DNA of 64,000 bases from Ramlibacter humi (GCF_004681975.1 NZ_SMLK01000009.1:62001-126000), one strand, 5' to 3'. Positions 50,950-60,675 are shown, numbered from the stretch's first letter. The notes: generated from the letters alone by a model not told the origin. Made by a program: numbers and translations.

Positions 50950-51206
50950 ACCCAGGTAGATGGTCTCGTACACCAGGATGCCATTCGCGTCGTACTCACC
51001 CAGCAGCTGCCGCCCAGCCTCGTCATAGACGAAATAACGCCGCTGGGGGACCTCCACCGTTCACAGTTGGAGTCTCGGTGGGATAAATCTCGCTGCCAAT
51101 CTGAAGGCAAGCCACTAGGATTGCTGGGCAGTTGAAGCTCGCCAGTCGGATCGACCTGAATGTATCGGCCACTCTTGGCGCTGTACTCGCAGTTCCAGTT
51201 CCGGAA
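50950..51206 (-). pseudogene. Scrambled Rhs core fragments
   Basis: Directly after the immunity gene stop the minus strand reads FRNWNCEYSAKSGRYIQVDPTGELQ, an Rhs core start. Further on, in another frame, comes RYFVYDEAGRQLLGEYDANGILVYETIYLG, which in intact Rhs proteins precedes the core by about 100 residues. The order is reversed relative to the intact genes at 51743-55522 and 60738-63998, so two fragments were rejoined. No start or full tip remains. Confidence 0.7.
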
Positions 51207-51734
51207 CTATTTGAGATCGATCGGCGATCTCCCTCCGCGTTTTTTCCATTCGCGAGCGCTGCTAAGCGCTTGTGCAAGCTCCGGATCACACTCCCATGAG
51301 ATGAAAAGACGATCAACGTCTTTCGACCCAAGAACGTGTTCCAGCAATCCGGTGATGACGACGTTCCGAAGTTCTAGGTTCGCCTTGTATGAATCACCAA
51401 GCCACCGAACGAAGCCGACCGCATTGACGCTCGGCTGTTTCGCTTGTCGAGCAAGCCACGACACCAGCGCCCATGCAGCCTCGAATCGCGACTGCACCCA
51501 TTCACCCTCTTGCGTGCCCAGCAAGCATCGCTTGAGATACTCGACGCTCAGCTGAGCGAACTCGTCTTCGCTCAGAGGCGGTGTCACGCGCGCCGAATGC
51601 CGCGCCTTCTCAAGGTAGGCATGGGCAGCACCTGCAATCTCCACGTCGGAATCAGCGAGCCAAGCAAGCGCCTGATCCTTCGCGATCGGCTCCACTCCCT
51701 CAAGCACCCTAACTACGTCTGGCAAATTAGCCAT
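51207..51734 (-). CDS. Probable immunity protein of the split Rhs system
   Basis: A 175-residue soluble, helical, acidic protein (MANLPDVVRVLEGVEPI...). AGGAG lies 5 nt before the ATG at 51734, and the gene begins 8 bp after the stop of the Rhs gene, the usual place for an immunity gene. The frame is open upstream into the Rhs gene but that part is shadow. Helical repeats such as DQALAWLADSDVEIAGAAHAYLEKA suggest a HEAT/ARM-like fold. No enzyme motif is seen. Neutralising the Rhs tip is inference from position. Confidence 0.65.
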   Translation of the reverse strand: MANLPDVVRVLEGVEPIAKDQALAWLADSDVEIAGAAHAYLEKARHSARVTPPLSEDEFAQLSVEYLKRCLLGTQEGEWVQSRFEAAWALVSWLARQAKQPSVNAVGFVRWLGDSYKANLELRNVVITGLLEHVLGSKDVDRLFISWECDPELAQALSSAREWKKRGGRSPIDLK

Positions 51735-51742
51735 AGAGACTC

Positions 51743-54700
51743 CTATGGAATCGGTAAAAACCGCGGCCCAAGACCTGGCATCGGGCCCCCAGGGCTTGCG
51801 CCTGACTGGTCGGGTATCCACCGCTCGGTCTTTGGATCGTAGGACTGATTCTGTTGCGGAGTCAGCTTGTTCTTCACCCAATCAAGGAAACTCGGCGGTG
51901 GTGGACAGTTGTCGCAGTCTTTCTTTTGCCACAGCGCCTGGCACTTGCCCCAGGCGCGCCATAGATCAGCAATTTCTTCAGCGTGCCTGTTGCCGCCCCT
52001 CGGCCTCGGATTCACACGGTCCCACCTCTCGTGAGAGGTAATCATCTTCTGAAGCAGGTTCATCTTCCGCTTGATCTCAGGGCAATCATCAGCGTTCGTG
52101 CATCCCACCGATGTACCTTCAGGCGGATGGTATGGACCCGAGCCCTTGCTTGGATCCTTTGTGGCCAAGCCACTCGGATCAGTGCTCGTCAACGGTCCGT
52201 TGACGACGTACGCGTACGTGTTAATGCCGCCTTCGAGCCCGATCGGATCACTCTGCGCATAGCGTCCAAACCGAGCGTTGTATTCCCGATTCCAGTTCTG
52301 GAGGAGCCCGGTCTCCCTATCAAATACCTGCCCGGGAAAGCGCTGGTTGAACGTGAACGTTCCCAGTGAACTGGGGTCTTGGTTCGGAGCTGTCGCGCCG
52401 AACGCTTCCGCCGTGTCCCAGCGCCACACAATGGCATGGTCCTGGCGTGTGATCATCCGCGGTGTGTCGATCTGATCAGCGTACACATTGTGGATCGCAA
52501 TAGCGAGGTCGTTGGTGGCCGCGCTGCCAGTCTGCTTCAGAACCCCGACCAGGCTGGAGCCCAGATAGATGGGCTCATACACCGGACTGCCACTCGCGTC
52601 GTACTCGCCCAGCAGCTGCCCAGCCTCGTCATAGACGAAGTAGCTCGCTCCACTCGAAACCAGGCTGCTGGGACCACTCTTTCCGGCTCTCTGATTCAGC
52701 CCGTTGTAGACGTAGCTCACGGTGCCGCCGGGTGTCGTCACACTCGTCATGCGCCCGCGGTCGTTGTAGGTGAACGTGTTCGTTCCATCCGCAGTCATGT
52801 GGCCCGCAGCGTCGTACGTGAGCGCAGCCGTCCCGGAGGCATCCTGTGCCTGCGTCATGCGGTTGCTGGTGGCCGCGATCGCATTGCTGTAAGTGGTGCT
52901 GCCCACCGTCTTGGACGTGCGGTTACCGTTCTCGTCGTAGGTGTACGCGGTGGTCGAACCGCCGATGGTTGCCGAGACCAGCCGATCGAGGTTGTCGTAG
53001 GCGAAGCCTTGGTCCAGGCCAGACTGAGCGCCGCCGCTGTTGGTGTGCGTGTAGCCGGTGATCCGTCCGCCGGCATCCCGGGTGAGGCTGCGAAGCACGC
53101 CCGCAGCGGCGCCGGTCCCGTTGGGATCGCCGAGCGTGTAGCTGGAGATCAAGCCGTTGCTGTCGTATCCAATGGTCCGTGCCTTGCCGTCTGACCACAG
53201 CCAGCCATTGGGAGCACGGTCCACGTTGTACGTCACACTGCTCAGCAGCGTCTGTGCCGTGCCGCTCGCTCCCACGCCGTTCGCGTTCACCGGGTTTACG
53301 GTGATGCCGCTCACATAACCGGCGCTGTCGTACACATAGCTCAACCGTGAACCGCTCGGGTATGTGATCGACGTCAACTTGTCCAGCGCAGAGCCGCTGT
53401 CTCCCCAGGCGTACCCCACCGTGAAAGCACGGCCGGCAATGGTGACCGTCTTCGTCGTCAGCCGGCCCACTGCGTCGTAGGCATAACTCGTCTGACCGGA
53501 CTCGTCGGTCATCTTCGTCAGCTGCCCCCTCGCAGCCGGTGTGGGCGCCGCGCCACCGTCGTACTCGAACGTCGTCCCTGCGCCCGTGGGGTAACTGATC
53601 GAAGTTAGCCGATTGATGCTGTCGTAGGTGTACGTCGTTTGCTTGCCCCGCGCATCGATGCTGGTGAGCAAGTTCCGGTTGGCGTCAAAAGTGGAGGAGA
53701 GCGCGCCCCGGTCAGGATTGAGCTCGCTCCTCACATTGCCAAGCCCATCTGGTGTGTAGGTCGTCACCAGGTTGCGCGGGTCGGCCACGCTGGTGAGATT
53801 GTCCGCAGTGTCGTAGTTGAACTGCGTGACGGTGGGCATGTTGGCGCCCGCATTGGCTGGCTGCTGCGTCTGAATGGTCCGGCCAAGCAGGTCATAGTAC
53901 GTGTACGTGGGCAGACTGTTGCCGTCGACCATCGTGTTTTGCCGATCCATGGCGTCGTAGCCGTATTGCCAAGTCATGGACGGGCGGCCCGATACTGTCA
54001 CCACAGCGCTCCCCGAACTACTGGGGGTGTTGTACGCGTCGCCGGCGAAGGACGCAGTGAAGGTGTGGCTGCCTAGCGCCAGGGTGTTGATGCCCAGAGT
54101 GGCCTTTCCACCGGCCACGTTGGCGGTCCCCACAGGGGTGTTCCCCTCGCTGAAAGTGACCACGCCGGTGGGCTGGTAACCGGCGACCGTGGCGGCCAGC
54201 TGCACCGTCTGACCTGTCGTCGCGGAGTTCGGCGTGGCCACAAGGGATGTCGTGGTGGACGCTATCGGAACGTTCGCACTGATCGGGTTGGACGAGGCGT
54301 CAGCGTTCTGTGCGTCTCCGCTGTAGCTTGCGGTAATGCTGTAGCTGCCGGGCGCCGTCTTAGGAACTATGTAGCTGGCAGCGCCGGATTGCAGCGCGCT
54401 GGTGCCCAGGACGGTGGAGCCGTTCTTGAAGGTGACGGTACCAGCGGGACTGCTACCGGTCACCGTGGAGCTGAGCGTCCACGTTTGGCCGGCAGACGGG
54501 TTCGCCGGATTGGCCGCCACGCTGACTGTGGCCGCCGAGCGGTACGACTGCAAAATGCTCGACGACAAGCTCGGTAGATTGGCTGCATCGCCGGAATAGG
54601 CCGCCCAGATCAGGCTCTGCCCGAGAGGCATGGCCCCCAACGTCAGCGCAGCCGCCCCTCCAGACACCGCGGCATTGCCCAGCTCAATCGTCCCGTCGTT

Positions 54701-55522
54701 GGCCACCACGCGTGTGGTGCCGGTGTCCCCTCCAAGGCCTTTGGTGATGCGAATGTCATCCAACTGTCCCTGGAAATCGTAGGTGTTCGAGTTGCGTCCG
54801 TAGATCTGCGTGCCGATCGTCAGCGAGCCCTTGCCGCCCACATCGTCCGGATAGGCAACACCCGCCCCGTCGCGCGTACTGTCCACGTAAAGGTACAGGA
54901 CGCCAGCCGTACGGGAGATCGCCACGTCGTGCCACACGCCGTCAGCGACATTGATCGCCCCCGACTTGCGCCAACCGTTGTGGTACCAATTGAGCTGCCC
55001 GCCGGGACTGATGTAGATCTCCCACCCATTGCTTGAAGGGGTGTAGGTTTCCATCACCACCTTTTGACCAACGCTGGTCTTGAGGCGAAACCGGATTTCG
55101 AAGTCCCCGGTCCCGAACTGCAAACTGGAAAAGTTCGTGCTGGTTTCGATGAAGTCGCCGACGCCGTCCAATTCCAGCACCGAGGCGGTCCCAGAGGTCA
55201 CCAACTTCGCGTTACCAGTCACGGTCCACGTCTTGGGGGGGACCTCACTTCCCACGATGGAGGTGGAGTTGGCCGGTCCCTCAAAGCGCAGGAAGACGCT
55301 TCGCTTCGAGCTGTACGGGTCCGTGATGAAGCGAACGTTTCCGGTCGGGCTGGATCCAGTGACACTCGCGGTGAGCGTCACGGGCTGCCCCGTTTGCGCC
55401 AAGCTGTTGCTGGAGGTCAATGCCGTCGTCGAAGGGGCTTGTGCATAAGCAGCCCACGACAGAGCGACGAAAAGCGCGAAGAGCGCTCGCTTGCCAGACA
55501 GCCAATGAAGGACCGTGTTCAT
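51743..55522 (-). CDS. Secreted Rhs protein B: LamG, Ig-like, YD repeats, Rhs core, toxin tip
   Basis: A 1,259-residue protein whose ATG overlaps the stop of Rhs protein A (ATGA). It has a signal peptide (RALFALFVALSWAAYAQA), a LamG/concanavalin-like domain (about 64-267: GTGDFEIRFRLKT, DGVWHDVAISRTAGVLYLYVD), two or three bacterial Ig-like domains (about 290-514), YD repeats from about 520, and the Rhs core near 1094-1120 (GRYAQSDPIGLEGGINTYAYVVNGPLTSTDPSGL). The 140-residue tip has two Cys pairs and MNLLQKMITSHERWDRVNPRPRGGNRHAEEIADLWRAWGKCQALWQ, a tail I have seen on other Rhs proteins but cannot name. Its activity is unknown. A core of this type is a self-cleaving site that releases the tip. 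Confidence 0.88.
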   Translation of the reverse strand: MNTVLHWLSGKRALFALFVALSWAAYAQAPSTTALTSSNSLAQTGQPVTLTASVTGSSPTGNVRFITDPYSSKRSVFLRFEGPANSTSIVGSEVPPKTWTVTGNAKLVTSGTASVLELDGVGDFIETSTNFSSLQFGTGDFEIRFRLKTSVGQKVVMETYTPSSNGWEIYISPGGQLNWYHNGWRKSGAINVADGVWHDVAISRTAGVLYLYVDSTRDGAGVAYPDDVGGKGSLTIGTQIYGRNSNTYDFQGQLDDIRITKGLGGDTGTTRVVANDGTIELGNAAVSGGAAALTLGAMPLGQSLIWAAYSGDAANLPSLSSSILQSYRSAATVSVAANPANPSAGQTWTLSSTVTGSSPAGTVTFKNGSTVLGTSALQSGAASYIVPKTAPGSYSITASYSGDAQNADASSNPISANVPIASTTTSLVATPNSATTGQTVQLAATVAGYQPTGVVTFSEGNTPVGTANVAGGKATLGINTLALGSHTFTASFAGDAYNTPSSSGSAVVTVSGRPSMTWQYGYDAMDRQNTMVDGNSLPTYTYYDLLGRTIQTQQPANAGANMPTVTQFNYDTADNLTSVADPRNLVTTYTPDGLGNVRSELNPDRGALSSTFDANRNLLTSIDARGKQTTYTYDSINRLTSISYPTGAGTTFEYDGGAAPTPAARGQLTKMTDESGQTSYAYDAVGRLTTKTVTIAGRAFTVGYAWGDSGSALDKLTSITYPSGSRLSYVYDSAGYVSGITVNPVNANGVGASGTAQTLLSSVTYNVDRAPNGWLWSDGKARTIGYDSNGLISSYTLGDPNGTGAAAGVLRSLTRDAGGRITGYTHTNSGGAQSGLDQGFAYDNLDRLVSATIGGSTTAYTYDENGNRTSKTVGSTTYSNAIAATSNRMTQAQDASGTAALTYDAAGHMTADGTNTFTYNDRGRMTSVTTPGGTVSYVYNGLNQRAGKSGPSSLVSSGASYFVYDEAGQLLGEYDASGSPVYEPIYLGSSLVGVLKQTGSAATNDLAIAIHNVYADQIDTPRMITRQDHAIVWRWDTAEAFGATAPNQDPSSLGTFTFNQRFPGQVFDRETGLLQNWNREYNARFGRYAQSDPIGLEGGINTYAYVVNGPLTSTDPSGLATKDPSKGSGPYHPPEGTSVGCTNADDCPEIKRKMNLLQKMITSHERWDRVNPRPRGGNRHAEEIADLWRAWGKCQALWQKKDCDNCPPPPSFLDWVKNKLTPQQNQSYDPKTERWIPDQSGASPGGPMPGLGPRFLPIP

Positions 55523-58500
55523 CGCGCGCCCCCCGTGACCTGCTGCAGGCGGTTCAGGGCGTCATACGAGCGCTGGATGTTCCGTCGCAGCGTTCCACCC
55601 GGATCCTTCGCCTCCTCGGCGATCCGATTGCCTGAGACATCCAGCGTGTAAGTCACAGAGTTGCCGCGTGCGTCGGTCACCTGGAGCAGCCGGCCGGCCT
55701 CGTCGTAGCCGTAACTGACGACCGTGCCATCCGCCTCGACCACTTGTGTGAGCAGCTCGCGCTCATCGTAGCCGTACGCTGTGGTCCGGGCGTGGCCGCC
55801 GCCGGGCGGCGTGACCGTCACGCTACTCACCGAGCCGCGAGGGGTGTACTCGATGTCGCTGACCAGTCCACGCGGGTCAACGGTTTGCCGAACGCGGCCG
55901 GCACGGTCGTACTTCGTGAACTGAGTCGTGTGGCCAGCAGCATTCGTCACGCTCTGCAGGTCGCCAGCCGCTACACCTGTTGTCGTCAGGCTGGGCGCTT
56001 CGAAAGGCGCTGCAGGAGGCGTAAAGCTGGATGTGTACCTTGCTACGCCCTTCGTGAACCGGAACTCGTCGATGTAGCCCTGGAACGAGAAGGGAGCGTC
56101 GGCCGAGAGGGAAACCTGGGTCGCGATGATGTTCGTGTTGTCGACCCACGACGTGACAGCAGGCCCAGTAAATACATTATTTCGCACCGTCAGCAAGTCG
56201 CCATCAAGAAACGCCCTGACCACGCCGCTTTCGCGGGTCATTGCGAGATGGTGCCATCCATTCAGCAGATCCGATTGCGTCTGCGCCGCGCTGTACTGTG
56301 TTGCCTGGCTGCCATTCGTCGACGTTGCGAACTGCAGGCGCCAGCCGTAACCGGAGTCCCCAAATCGCATAAACATCCAGCCTTGCGTGGACGCAAGCTG
56401 GAAAATGTGGGGGTAGTAAAGGTTGGCTGCCTCCAAATAGAACCAGCCTTCAGCAGTGAAATCGCCAGTCCCGATGTTGAAGTCGCTGGGGTCGATCCAA
56501 AGATAGTCGCCGGAGCCATCAAAGTGCATCGATGCCCCGCCGAACTTGCTCTTTTCTGTCGACACATAGGCATCGCCGACAAGGTACACGGGCTGCTGCG
56601 CAGCGCTGTAGTCTTCCACGAGGGTCTCGTCCTGCTCGAAGTCGCCGTGTACGACAAGGTTCACTTTGTCACCATAGAGATCCGACATCCCCGACGGGAA
56701 ACTGGTGGTCGCGTAGTAGGTCTGCGTGGTCGCGTTCCCATTGCGCGTAATCGCCACCGGGCGTGCCGCGGCGTTGTAGCTGAAGATTTGGACGTCCATT
56801 GGAACGGTCGTGTCCAACGCGCCAGAGGCGAGCAGCGCCTGCTCCACTTGCTTGCAGACCACGGGCCTCGGTTTGCCGTTGGGCAGCAATGCTGCAGTGG
56901 TGCAGTTGGCAGGAGTGTTCGAGTTGAATGGGTCCGGCTGGCCCTGATAGACCGTGGTTGTCTTGCGCAAAGGGCGAGTGACCGCCGAGGGCAACCGCCA
57001 GTCGGGGTGCCACGCCGTGGTAGTTCTTTGCGCCCCAGCCGGCAGCGTCGCACCTGCGCCAATGACAGTCGCGCAGTCGATACTGGTCGCCAAGCCCGCG
57101 ACCCGGACCGTCTCGCGGTTGGTCGAGTCGTACGCATAGCAGGTGCGCGCCCCCCCGAAGTCGTCGTAGGTGACAACGTTTCCGTTCACGTCGTAAGTTG
57201 ACGCCGCGGTTGCAGCGGGGCTGCCCGATCCCGCTGGCTTGGAGACGCTTGCCAGCCTGGGCAATCCAAGGACACTTTGGCTTCCCCATGACGCAACCTG
57301 CCCGTTCGGCTGCGTCACCGCGAAAGGTGCCGCTGCCGCAGCCTCGAAGCGACGGATGAAGACATTGACGGATGCGTCTTCTGTGGCACTGACCGAGTAG
57401 GTTGGCGGTGAGTCATAAGCCACCGTGTGGGCACCTGCGCCGGCGATCGAGCTCTCGATCGCACGTCCCTGGCCGTCGTAGGCCCAGGTACGGTCACGCA
57501 CGGAGCTCTCATTGATCCGGCCTGTCATCGCCCAAGGCAAAGCCCCGTTCTCGTACAAAAATTGCTGTGTTTTGCCGCCAGGCCAGGTCAGAGTCGACAG
57601 ATTGGACTGCGCGTCGTAGGTAACGTTGATTCGCCTACCCATGAAATCCAGGATTGCTGAGACGCGGCCGCGGGTTGCCTTGTGAATGAGCGCGCCAGGT
57701 GTCAGTTGGTAGCGAAACCGGATGAAGCGCCCGGTGTGGTCGGTCACCCGCAGAAGGTACCCCGCCCCCATTCCCGCGTTTGCGGAACTGTAAACAAAGC
57801 TCAGACTACGCCCGTCAGGCCAGTCGATCCGCCGCAACTGACCCAACGCGTTGTACGACTCGACGGTGTTCGTTCTGCCATCCGTGTAGTAGTAAGCTCC
57901 GGAAGCGACGGTGAGCTTGTCGAGCGTGTCCCCATCGGTGACATAGGTCCCGCCCCGCAGAATGAATGTCCAGATCTGACCGTTGCCTCGGTATGCGGTG
58001 ACGACCGTTCCTCCGCTTCCGATAACCAGGTTGCGATGCAGACTGGATGACCAGAGCCGGCCGAATGAGGGCAACGCTCGGACGGGAAAACCTGTGAGCG
58101 CACTCGACGTGTCGTACGTGATCACGAGTTCCTCCCCGCCAACGAAGAAGCCCGTGGAAACGGGTTGCCGCTTGGCGCCGGTCAACGGGAGGATGGGGTT
58201 TCCAATGCAGTGGAAGCATGGTTTGGCGACCGCAGGAAGGTTGGCGTTCTTCATGCAGGCATAAGGCGCATTGGACGAAGGCCTCTCGTCCGGGGCGCAG
58301 GTCGTGACCGGCTTGCAGGCGACCAGTTCGCTAAAGCCGCGGATGGAAAAGCTCACTGCGGTGTAGCCACCCGGACAACTGACGGGCTCGACTTTGGTGA
58401 ACGTAAACGTCGTCCCGCCGCTTGCAGACGTCTTGTTGCCCACGCCCCAGATCGTGTGCCCGTCGACTTCCCGAACCGTGCCGGCCACGCACGAGTTGTC

Positions 58501-58905
58501 GTTGTAGACGGTGCCGGCGGATTTCCACGGCACCGTCCCGACCACGTCACCTACGCCGGAAATCTTTTGATTCCAGCAGTTGGCGTAACTGACTGCCTGC
58601 GATTCCGATGTGATGGGATTCGGGATGGAAAGCAGCGCCGCGCACTGGTTCCAAGCGGTGATCTTGTACCCATAGGGCGCGCCGATGTCGCAGACGGTGT
58701 ACTGCGCCGGCGCGTAAGTCGGCGCGATGCATTGCGCTTCGCCGTCGAAGGTCATTCCTTCGCAGTCGGTTGGGGCCGCGTGCACGACTCCCCCACCTAG
58801 CAAGAGCGCGGCTGCAAGTACTCTTGAGAACCAGGCCGACGCGAGACACGCGCACAGTCGTTTGCACACGCGCTGCACAGCCGCGATGTAGCTTAAACAT
58901 TGCAC
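55519..58905 (-). CDS. Secreted Rhs protein A: N-terminal YD shell with LamG insert, no tip
   Basis: A 1,128-residue protein; GTG at 58905 is chosen because GGAGG lies 7 nt upstream (an ATG 21 bp earlier has no such site). A signal peptide (VLAAALLLGGGVVHA) is followed by a Cys-rich N domain, an Rhs N-terminal shell with YD-like strands (YNALGQLRRIDWPDGRSLSFVYSS and many more), a LamG domain (about 748-965: MHFDGSGDYLWIDPSDFNIGTGDFTAEGWFYLE, LNGWHHLAMTRESGVVRAFLDGD) and more YD repeats. It ends at QRSYDALNRLQQVTGGAR without core or tip, exactly where protein B begins. Together A and B would make one Rhs shell, like TcB and TcC halves. Both have leaders, so they could be exported separately. 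Confidence 0.85.
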   Translation of the reverse strand: MQCLSYIAAVQRVCKRLCACLASAWFSRVLAAALLLGGGVVHAAPTDCEGMTFDGEAQCIAPTYAPAQYTVCDIGAPYGYKITAWNQCAALLSIPNPITSESQAVSYANCWNQKISGVGDVVGTVPWKSAGTVYNDNSCVAGTVREVDGHTIWGVGNKTSASGGTTFTFTKVEPVSCPGGYTAVSFSIRGFSELVACKPVTTCAPDERPSSNAPYACMKNANLPAVAKPCFHCIGNPILPLTGAKRQPVSTGFFVGGEELVITYDTSSALTGFPVRALPSFGRLWSSSLHRNLVIGSGGTVVTAYRGNGQIWTFILRGGTYVTDGDTLDKLTVASGAYYYTDGRTNTVESYNALGQLRRIDWPDGRSLSFVYSSANAGMGAGYLLRVTDHTGRFIRFRYQLTPGALIHKATRGRVSAILDFMGRRINVTYDAQSNLSTLTWPGGKTQQFLYENGALPWAMTGRINESSVRDRTWAYDGQGRAIESSIAGAGAHTVAYDSPPTYSVSATEDASVNVFIRRFEAAAAAPFAVTQPNGQVASWGSQSVLGLPRLASVSKPAGSGSPAATAASTYDVNGNVVTYDDFGGARTCYAYDSTNRETVRVAGLATSIDCATVIGAGATLPAGAQRTTTAWHPDWRLPSAVTRPLRKTTTVYQGQPDPFNSNTPANCTTAALLPNGKPRPVVCKQVEQALLASGALDTTVPMDVQIFSYNAAARPVAITRNGNATTQTYYATTSFPSGMSDLYGDKVNLVVHGDFEQDETLVEDYSAAQQPVYLVGDAYVSTEKSKFGGASMHFDGSGDYLWIDPSDFNIGTGDFTAEGWFYLEAANLYYPHIFQLASTQGWMFMRFGDSGYGWRLQFATSTNGSQATQYSAAQTQSDLLNGWHHLAMTRESGVVRAFLDGDLLTVRNNVFTGPAVTSWVDNTNIIATQVSLSADAPFSFQGYIDEFRFTKGVARYTSSFTPPAAPFEAPSLTTTGVAAGDLQSVTNAAGHTTQFTKYDRAGRVRQTVDPRGLVSDIEYTPRGSVSSVTVTPPGGGHARTTAYGYDERELLTQVVEADGTVVSYGYDEAGRLLQVTDARGNSVTYTLDVSGNRIAEEAKDPGGTLRRNIQRSYDALNRLQQVTGGAR

Positions 58906-59480
58906 TTGGAATCCTCCCTCGATCATCTCGCCGCGTTGCCGGGCATCACCTTTATTTGTTCTTGGAACGCTTTCGCGCCGATCTCAATCTGCGCGGACGC
59001 GCATCCGTCAATCCTGTTCGTCGATTTCGCCTCGACGTGCCTCTCAGTCTTGCCACAAAGGCGCTTTGGCACGGTACCGGCGCAAGCCGCGTTGCACCTT
59101 GAAAGTTGGAACTGGAGTCCCCTGCCCTCAATCAATACGCCGCTTCTCGACGCCTCATTGGCCTTCCACAAGGCGCTTTGGCGCAGCCGCCTTATTTGTT
59201 CGTGCTCATTCCGTAAGGGTTGAACGATCTTCCCAGCACTAGACGCCCGGGTAGGTCCATCGGAGGAAGCCATATGCGCAGTCGGGCACCGCATTCGCCT
59301 CCGCCGCGTCCCCTTGACACACGATTCCCGATTCCCTCTTACCTGCGCCGTATTCATCGGCACAAGGGGCTAACCCTGCCGTATGCGGGGAGATAGTCTT
59401 TTCAATAAAAGAAAGCCCTCCCAATCGCCTGCCGTTCCCCTTTAGAAGGACACGTAGCTCTACCTAGAGCTGCCACCGAA
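58906..59480. other. Intergenic region upstream of the split Rhs genes
   Basis: About 575 bp with no supported gene. A CCACAA(A)GGCGCTTTGGC segment occurs twice, near 59058 and 59166, and TTATTTGTTC occurs twice, near 58951 and 59191, suggesting a degenerate duplication. It should hold the promoter of protein A. No clear terminator for the upstream remnants was found. Confidence 0.4.
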
Positions 59481-59815
59481 TCAGAACAGGTCGTGCATGT
59501 ACCAACCTATACCTAACCAACCAACGATGAAAATTATCAACCACCACTTCCAGAGACGAATCCGAAGGGTGCCAAATAGCAAGCAGGGAAACAGCACGGC
59601 ACTCTGAAGAGCGAAGAGGGCGTAGCCCATATGAGTGAATAACGCGAGCGCAGTCCGAAGAGCGTGTAAATGAGGCGCGCAGGCGAGTCTGTTGGCACGT
59701 TCGGCCGTATTGTGGAGAATCCAACGCCGGAAATCATAACTAGCAGTACGTACATTGAGAGCGCCAACAGCGCCCGACGATGGAGGCTTGTCATCTTGGA
59801 CATTGGTCTTTGCAC
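59481..59815 (-). pseudogene. Frameshifted small membrane protein (old immunity gene?)
   Basis: The first half is in one frame (MSKMTSLHRRALLALSMYVLLVMISGVGF...) and the second half in another (LFTHMGYALFALQSAVLFPCLLFGTLRIRLWKWWLIIFIVGWLGIGWYMHDLF); joining them near 59645 gives a four-helix membrane protein. The start overlaps the end of the orphan Rhs tip, as an immunity gene would. Alternatively the second frame alone is used from an upstream start. The region is lower in GC than its surroundings. Confidence 0.5.
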
Positions 59816-60195
59816 TCTTTGCCATGCGTACGAATGAGCTCGACGGAAGCCTTAATGGCTCCCTCTCGCTCATCCCTAGAAGGGTAAGCGTCCGCATGCG
59901 CATGGCTTACCGATGGTAAGCCTCCGCTCCATGGCTGGAACCCGGCATGCCCTCTTGCGTACGAATCCTGTATCGCGTGCATGGCCCGGGCGAGGCCTTC
60001 GCAAGTGCAGGTCTTCCACTGCCCATCTACGAACTCGTTGTAGTCGCGCCGTGCCGTATCGACCGTTGCGTTCGGATTCTTACCATCCGCATCGTATGCC
60101 AGTGGGCATTTAGCGGGAGCTTGGCTTCCAGAAAACCAATCTGCGTTGGCCACAGCAGCAGGCAGATTCGGACAGGCATTCCCAGCAATTGTCAG
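59791..60195 (-). pseudogene. Orphan Rhs toxin tip
   Basis: An open stretch beginning after a stop at about 60197 with no shell or core upstream. It encodes ANADWFSGSQAPAKCPLAYDADGKNPNATVDTARRDYNEFVDGQWKTCTC...MHAIQDSYARGHAGFQPWSGGLPSVSHAHADAYPSRDE and ends at 59791. The MHAIQDSxxxxHxGxQPW pattern is typical of Rhs C-terminal tips. Conserved His residues suggest a metal-dependent or hydrolytic fold. Without a shell it would not be delivered but could be a reservoir for tip exchange. Confidence 0.6.
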
Positions 60196-60237
60196 CTAGC
60201 GATTCGCTGCTGACCGTCTTCAGCCATGCCAACAAAA

Positions 60238-60675
60238 TTAGGCATCATCAGTTGATGTCGCCTTAACTAGCATCTTGAAGCTGTGCGCGGTTTGTATTCG
60301 AACAATTCCCCACGATATGCAAGCACCGACTGCGGCACCAATCCAGGATTGGTCGGTCATGGAAGAGAAGATGAAGGCGCCGAACAGAAGGACGTTGATG
60401 TCAATGAAGACGTGGAACCTATACCGCCCACCGCCGAGCGACTTGAAATTCCCGTGGTGGCTTGCGTATCTGGCGACACCGTATCCCTTCTGCCGTACAA
60501 GGAAGTCGCTCCCGCTAGGACGGACGGTGTACCGGCTTTCAATATTGCTCGGGAACTGGTCGAATTGCGACGACCCCACTGGAATGCCTGCTCTAAAGTA
60601 TGCATTCGTCCACCAGTATTCAAGGAGACTCTCGGCAATCGCACATGCGATTGCGGCGAAGAATAGGGATTGCAT
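60238..60675 (-). CDS. Membrane protein, probable immunity protein of the third Rhs
   Basis: A 145-residue protein with an N-terminal hydrophobic helix (SLFFAAIACAIAESLLEYWW) and a central hairpin of two helices (INVLLFGAFIFSSMTDQSWIGAAVGACISWGIV). It starts 62 bp after the third Rhs stop. ATG at 60675 is used; a TTG 9 bp earlier is possible, and no strong ribosome site is seen. Position and size fit an immunity protein acting against a membrane-active or periplasmic toxin. It is inference. Confidence 0.6.
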   Translation of the reverse strand: MQSLFFAAIACAIAESLLEYWWTNAYFRAGIPVGSSQFDQFPSNIESRYTVRPSGSDFLVRQKGYGVARYASHHGNFKSLGGGRYRFHVFIDINVLLFGAFIFSSMTDQSWIGAAVGACISWGIVRIQTAHSFKMLVKATSTDDA

